A program made the translations under genes and the position numbers. From contig NZ_AP018679.1 of assembly GCF_002218005.2 (NCBI RefSeq), forward strand, positions 372,001-436,000: DNA of 64,000 bases. The letters run 5' to 3'. The notes beneath the pieces are model-generated. The model saw only the letters and a program-made list of their open reading frames with translations. It did not search any database and was not told the origin of the DNA. Of this stretch, positions 60,861 through 64,000 are shown piece by piece. Source of the DNA: Vibrio algivorus. GTDB lineage: Bacteria > Pseudomonadota > Gammaproteobacteria > Enterobacterales > Vibrionaceae. Each line of letters opens with the position of its first letter. Positions within the stretch are counted from its first letter, which is position 1.

Positions 60861-62277
60861 TGAAGTCATCGATATGCTTGGCAAGGTTGATGTTGAATCC
60901 CTGATTGAAAAACTAGAAAGGCGGAATAGTAAAAAAGAAGCTCTGCATTTACGCAAAATGATAAAAGCGTTTTCTAAGAAGATGCTTTTAGAGACAAAAG
61001 AGAAATTCAGCATACCGCCTATTTATCGAAAGATATTTGGTGATGAAGCCGCTAAATACATTCTCTTAAAAGGTGGCCGTGGTTCAGGTAAAACCTTTGC
61101 GATTATCTGTTACATGCTTGAGCAGTCGTTCGAGGAAAAATACCGGGATTCACTTTTTCTTGTTTTGCGTGAAATCCAAAACTCGATTGAAGATTCGGTT
61201 TACTCGGTGGTTACCGATTTAATCAAACAAGCCGGACTAGAGCAGTATTTCAAAATCACCAATAACAAGGTGATCAACAAACTTACTAATGTTGAATTTG
61301 CGTTTACAGGTTTAAGGGCCACAGGTGGCAAAACAGCCTTTAGCCAAGTAAACAAAATCAAGGGTAAGCACAAAGTTAGAATGATTTTCATGGACGAGGC
61401 CCAGGATGCTTCCCAAGAATCTCTCGATGTGCTTTTCCCTACCGTTAACCGTTCAGGCAATGTTTCGTTTACGCCTGAATATGAACGCTTATTAAGATTA
61501 GCTTTTGGTGCTGAGGATGTTGATTTAACCGAAGCGCGTTTCTTCTTTGCAATGAACCCTAACTTTGCAGAAGATCCGGTAATAACCAAAGTACGTGCTT
61601 TTGGTGAGCGTACAGTCATCAAGCATATCAATATTTTTGATTTGCCGAAGCGGTATCAAGATCCGCAACTGCTTGAACAGGCCGAAAATGAAAAAGGTGA
61701 GATTACTTACCCGCATGTGTGGCTAGGTAAACCGTCTCCGAAAATATCCGGTTATCCATTCGCTGATACTCCTGTGGTTATGGCAGAAGAAGGAGACGAG
61801 CCTCCGTCATGTGTTGCGTTCTTGGACCCATCATTTAAAGGTGGTGACTTTACTGCCTTAACCTTTATGGCTCAGGTACGTGGTTATGTATTCGCATGGG
61901 GCTTTTGTTTCCATCATTCATGGAATGGGGCAATTGACCAAATTGCAGAAAAGATAAATTCATTTCCAGTTACTGAGTTTTACTACGAGGACAACGGTGT
62001 CGGAACTGCGCCTCAAGATTATTTTGCTGTAAGAGGAATAGATGCAATTCCTAGAACAACATTAGGTAATAAACACGATCGGATATTTCGTGTCGGAGCA
62101 TTTTTATCACTAATGCGATTGCGCTTTGTGGGTAATTGGTCGAATCAAGAATGGCTAACTCAAAATAAGAAATTCAATAAAGACGCAGAATATGATGATG
62201 CACCAGATTCACTGACTAATGCAGCAGTGAGGGGGCATATTGTTTCTGACAAAATCAAAATAAGAGGACGGCACTAA
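60838..62277 (+). CDS. terL: Terminase large subunit
   Basis: A 479-residue PBSX/XtmB-like packaging motor. Walker A is GGRGSGKT (79-86). Walker B is MIFMDEAQD near 180. A nuclease domain begins VAFLDPSFKGGDFTALTF (about 323) with later acidic residues FYYEDNGVGT and the C-terminal PDSLTNA. It cuts and pumps DNA into proheads. Its stop overlaps the portal start by one base. Confidence 0.92.
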   Translation: MTQKITPNEVIDMLGKVDVESLIEKLERRNSKKEALHLRKMIKAFSKKMLLETKEKFSIPPIYRKIFGDEAAKYILLKGGRGSGKTFAIICYMLEQSFEEKYRDSLFLVLREIQNSIEDSVYSVVTDLIKQAGLEQYFKITNNKVINKLTNVEFAFTGLRATGGKTAFSQVNKIKGKHKVRMIFMDEAQDASQESLDVLFPTVNRSGNVSFTPEYERLLRLAFGAEDVDLTEARFFFAMNPNFAEDPVITKVRAFGERTVIKHINIFDLPKRYQDPQLLEQAENEKGEITYPHVWLGKPSPKISGYPFADTPVVMAEEGDEPPSCVAFLDPSFKGGDFTALTFMAQVRGYVFAWGFCFHHSWNGAIDQIAEKINSFPVTEFYYEDNGVGTAPQDYFAVRGIDAIPRTTLGNKHDRIFRVGAFLSLMRLRFVGNWSNQEWLTQNKKFNKDAEYDDAPDSLTNAAVRGHIVSDKIKIRGRH

Positions 62278-63341
62278 TGGGCTTGTATGATGACCCAGAC
62301 AATAAAGCTGGTAGCCCTGAATCGCCACCAGATAAAAAATCTAACTTTGAGGTTTATTACAACTTCATTCGAGCTAAGTCTCCTGAAAACCTTCCGGTCA
62401 TAACGGAGTTTGACCCATTTGCATTAGCAAGAACCCGTTACATCGAAATCGCTATTCGCGAGCTTTATTCTCGGATCATGTATACGACTCTCGATATTGT
62501 TTCTATACCGGATGAAATTGGTAGTTCTGATTTTTCTAAAACCGTGTATGACACACATTCCCCCAAATTACTTCGAGGATTGATGCACTACATTGTTGAA
62601 GCGATGGCTGATGAGCAAAAGATTGTATTAAGAAAACGCGCTTTCAAGGGAAGAACCAACGCCTTTTATTTTGAAGAGAAAACCAACTCAACAGATTTAC
62701 AGAAAGAAAATCAATTGGACTTGGTGACTCTAGATTTTGAAGAGTTTCATAAAACGGAATTGCTCGAAGCTTATTTCGGTATGGTTTTTGATGCGATTGT
62801 CAGTGCAGCTAAGTTAATTCGTATTGGTGGTTCTGTCGTTCTTAAGGTGAAGGATTTAAGTGATTTAATTTCTGATAAAGAGGTTCTGCTTGCTGTAGAG
62901 ACTCAAGTAAAGCAAATCAATCTTGCATTGAAAGAAGGCAAGGGAGCTTATTTAGATTCTGAATCCGACATAAAAATGCCTACCGTCGATATGAAGCCGA
63001 CTAAGGAACAGTTGGAATACGCTTACTCACTTATCTGTAATGCAACTGGCCGACCAATGTCGTTTGTTAATGGTCAATTGGCTGGTGGATTGAGCACAAG
63101 TGGTGAAGGCGATAGAAAGCAAAATAGGCAAGCCTCTATTTTTGATTTTAACCAAATACTGCGGGGCGTTCTTGAATCTGTATTCGGTGCTGATTTTGAA
63201 ATTAAGCCTGATACTGAACAGTTAACAGAATTATCCGCATTTATGAATTCGCTTGAAATGACGTCACTGTATAGCAACGAAGAAAAACGAAAAATCATGG
63301 ATTCAATTATGCCATTGGCTGATTTGGGGGTGACTGACTAA
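62277..63341 (+). CDS. Phage portal protein
   Basis: A 354-residue protein following terL. It includes PFALARTRYIEIAIRELYSRIMYTTLDIV near the N-terminus and LEYAYSLICNATGRPMSFVNGQLAGGLSTSGEGDRKQNRQASIFDFNQIL (in parts), the conserved C-terminal clip-to-stem region of DUF1073/SPP1-like portals. Identification rests on that region, size and position. Confidence 0.8.
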   Translation: MGLYDDPDNKAGSPESPPDKKSNFEVYYNFIRAKSPENLPVITEFDPFALARTRYIEIAIRELYSRIMYTTLDIVSIPDEIGSSDFSKTVYDTHSPKLLRGLMHYIVEAMADEQKIVLRKRAFKGRTNAFYFEEKTNSTDLQKENQLDLVTLDFEEFHKTELLEAYFGMVFDAIVSAAKLIRIGGSVVLKVKDLSDLISDKEVLLAVETQVKQINLALKEGKGAYLDSESDIKMPTVDMKPTKEQLEYAYSLICNATGRPMSFVNGQLAGGLSTSGEGDRKQNRQASIFDFNQILRGVLESVFGADFEIKPDTEQLTELSAFMNSLEMTSLYSNEEKRKIMDSIMPLADLGVTD

Positions 63342-63351
63342 GTGAGGCTTT

Positions 63352-63843
63352 ATGTATATCTATCCATACTCGATGTCAGAAAAGCTATTGGATTGGTTCA
63401 ATATCGATTTTGATCGTATCTATAACGAACAAGGAGGAATGCAACGAGAGCAATTAAAGCTCATCAACAAATATTCAATTCTTACCGAGGCAAAATCTAA
63501 CGCTTATATGACGATTAAACGGTTAGAGAAATCGAAAAATAAGGAAAATATCGATTTTGCAGCCAACGTAAAAAATACCATGGTCGGCACACTAAGTAGT
63601 GAGATAACAAAAACACTAGCAACCTCTGAGTATGCCGATGAAATCATTATCGAATGGCAACCGTCTTCAGCTGAAGAAGAACGAGCTACTCACGCACTTC
63701 ATTATGGACAACGTATGACAATTAAACAGGCCGAAAAATTAGGGCTTGGGGTTGAGTACAACTGTCAATGTGGAATGAAGCTTATAAGTGGGCAGCAATA
63801 TGCCCAACCAATTATCAATAAAATCAATCGAGGTAAATCATGA
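63352..63843 (+). CDS. Minor head protein (gp7/Mu F-like), short
   Basis: A 163-residue protein. The C-terminal part THALHYGQRMTIKQAEKLGLGVEYNCQCGMKLI resembles the end of phage head-morphogenesis (SPP1 gp7 / Mu F) domains, with the conserved R-x-CxC pattern. It is much shorter than typical 250-400-residue members. It is between the portal and the next head gene, and overlaps that gene by 4 bases. Confidence 0.6.
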   Translation: MYIYPYSMSEKLLDWFNIDFDRIYNEQGGMQREQLKLINKYSILTEAKSNAYMTIKRLEKSKNKENIDFAANVKNTMVGTLSSEITKTLATSEYADEIIIEWQPSSAEEERATHALHYGQRMTIKQAEKLGLGVEYNCQCGMKLISGQQYAQPIINKINRGKS

Positions 63844-64000
63844 ATCCATTATTAATGCTTTTACTGCAACAAATGGCAGGCAACCAAAACACACAACAAA
63901 ACCCACTTATGGCTCTATTGGGCGGCAACCAACAACAAGATCCTGCCCAGCAGCTTATTGCCGCTCTAAGTGGTGTTACAGGCCAGCAATCAAATGCGCT
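63840..64000 (+). CDS. Start of a Gln-rich prophage protein (partial)
   Basis: An open frame from ATG 63840 (ATGA overlap with the upstream stop) runs off the right edge. The first 53 residues are low-complexity and Gln/Asn/Leu-rich (MNPLLMLLLQQMAGNQN). By position it could be a scaffold/protease or another head gene, but the visible part does not decide. Confidence 0.7.
   Translation, partial: MNPLLMLLLQQMAGNQNTQQNPLMALLGGNQQQDPAQQLIAALSGVTGQQSNA

Overview
The window looks like chromosomal DNA of a Vibrio or close relative. The evidence is a moderately AT-rich composition, Vibrio-like gene neighbourhoods (ktrAB, LysR with kbl-tdh, a Vibrio-type aerobactin locus with its own ABC transporter), dispersed TATACCCAAGT/ACTTGGGTATA palindromic repeats, and fragments resembling chromosomal-integron attC sites. 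All identifications are read from the sequence and from memory of the families; no database search was run.

Positions 1-37,064 are host chromosome. A tripartite tricarboxylate transporter operon (unknown gene, tctC, tctB, tctA; minus strand) is followed by a complete aerobactin-type siderophore locus. Here iucD and a gene fusing iucA to iucB lie with an MFS exporter on the minus strand. iucC, a periplasmic-binding-protein ABC transporter (fhuC/D/B type) and the receptor iutA lie on the plus strand. Three Fur-box-like palindromes sit at the divergent promoter, before fhuC and before iutA. Next come an ectoine-degradation set (doeA, the Lrp-type regulator doeX, doeC, doeD, but no doeB), an MscS channel, the KtrAB potassium/sodium transporter, small membrane and OsmC genes, a GntR regulator, a NUDIX hydrolase, a TPR protein, AzlCD, a DUF3541-like protein, a YcdX-type PHP phosphatase, a LysR regulator and kbl-tdh.

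From about 37,100 to the right edge lies a lambda-organised prophage inserted just after tdh. Its right end is outside the window. The leftward early operon carries the integrase, a probable excisionase, Gp157, a very large protein with a single-strand-annealing-like C-terminus, and small genes. The immunity region (43.0-44.5 kb) has CI, Cro, two leftward and three rightward copies of a 15-bp operator, strong PR/PL-like promoters and a boxA-like antitermination site. The rightward early genes are CII-like, O, P, DUF1367, NinG and Q. Late genes at the right are DUF5675, two small lipoproteins, a ParB-methyltransferase fusion, small and large terminase, portal and a minor head protein.

Between Q and the late genes (48.7-56.4 kb) is a cargo block unlike the rest of the phage. 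It holds a DUF4238-like gene, a YegP-type gene on the opposite strand, a zinc-ribbon protein, a frameshifted SecB-like gene, a GIY-YIG-like gene, a YciI-like gene, a RipA-type membrane protein, other small genes, and a SIR2-domain protein with a coupled 32-codon ORF. At least one and possibly two attC-like remnants lie in it, so part of the block may come from a chromosomal integron. The SIR2 gene is the clearest anti-phage candidate. After it, a 20-bp stem-loop covers the ribosome-binding site of a broken KilA-N gene, which suggests a C4-type antisense RNA switch.
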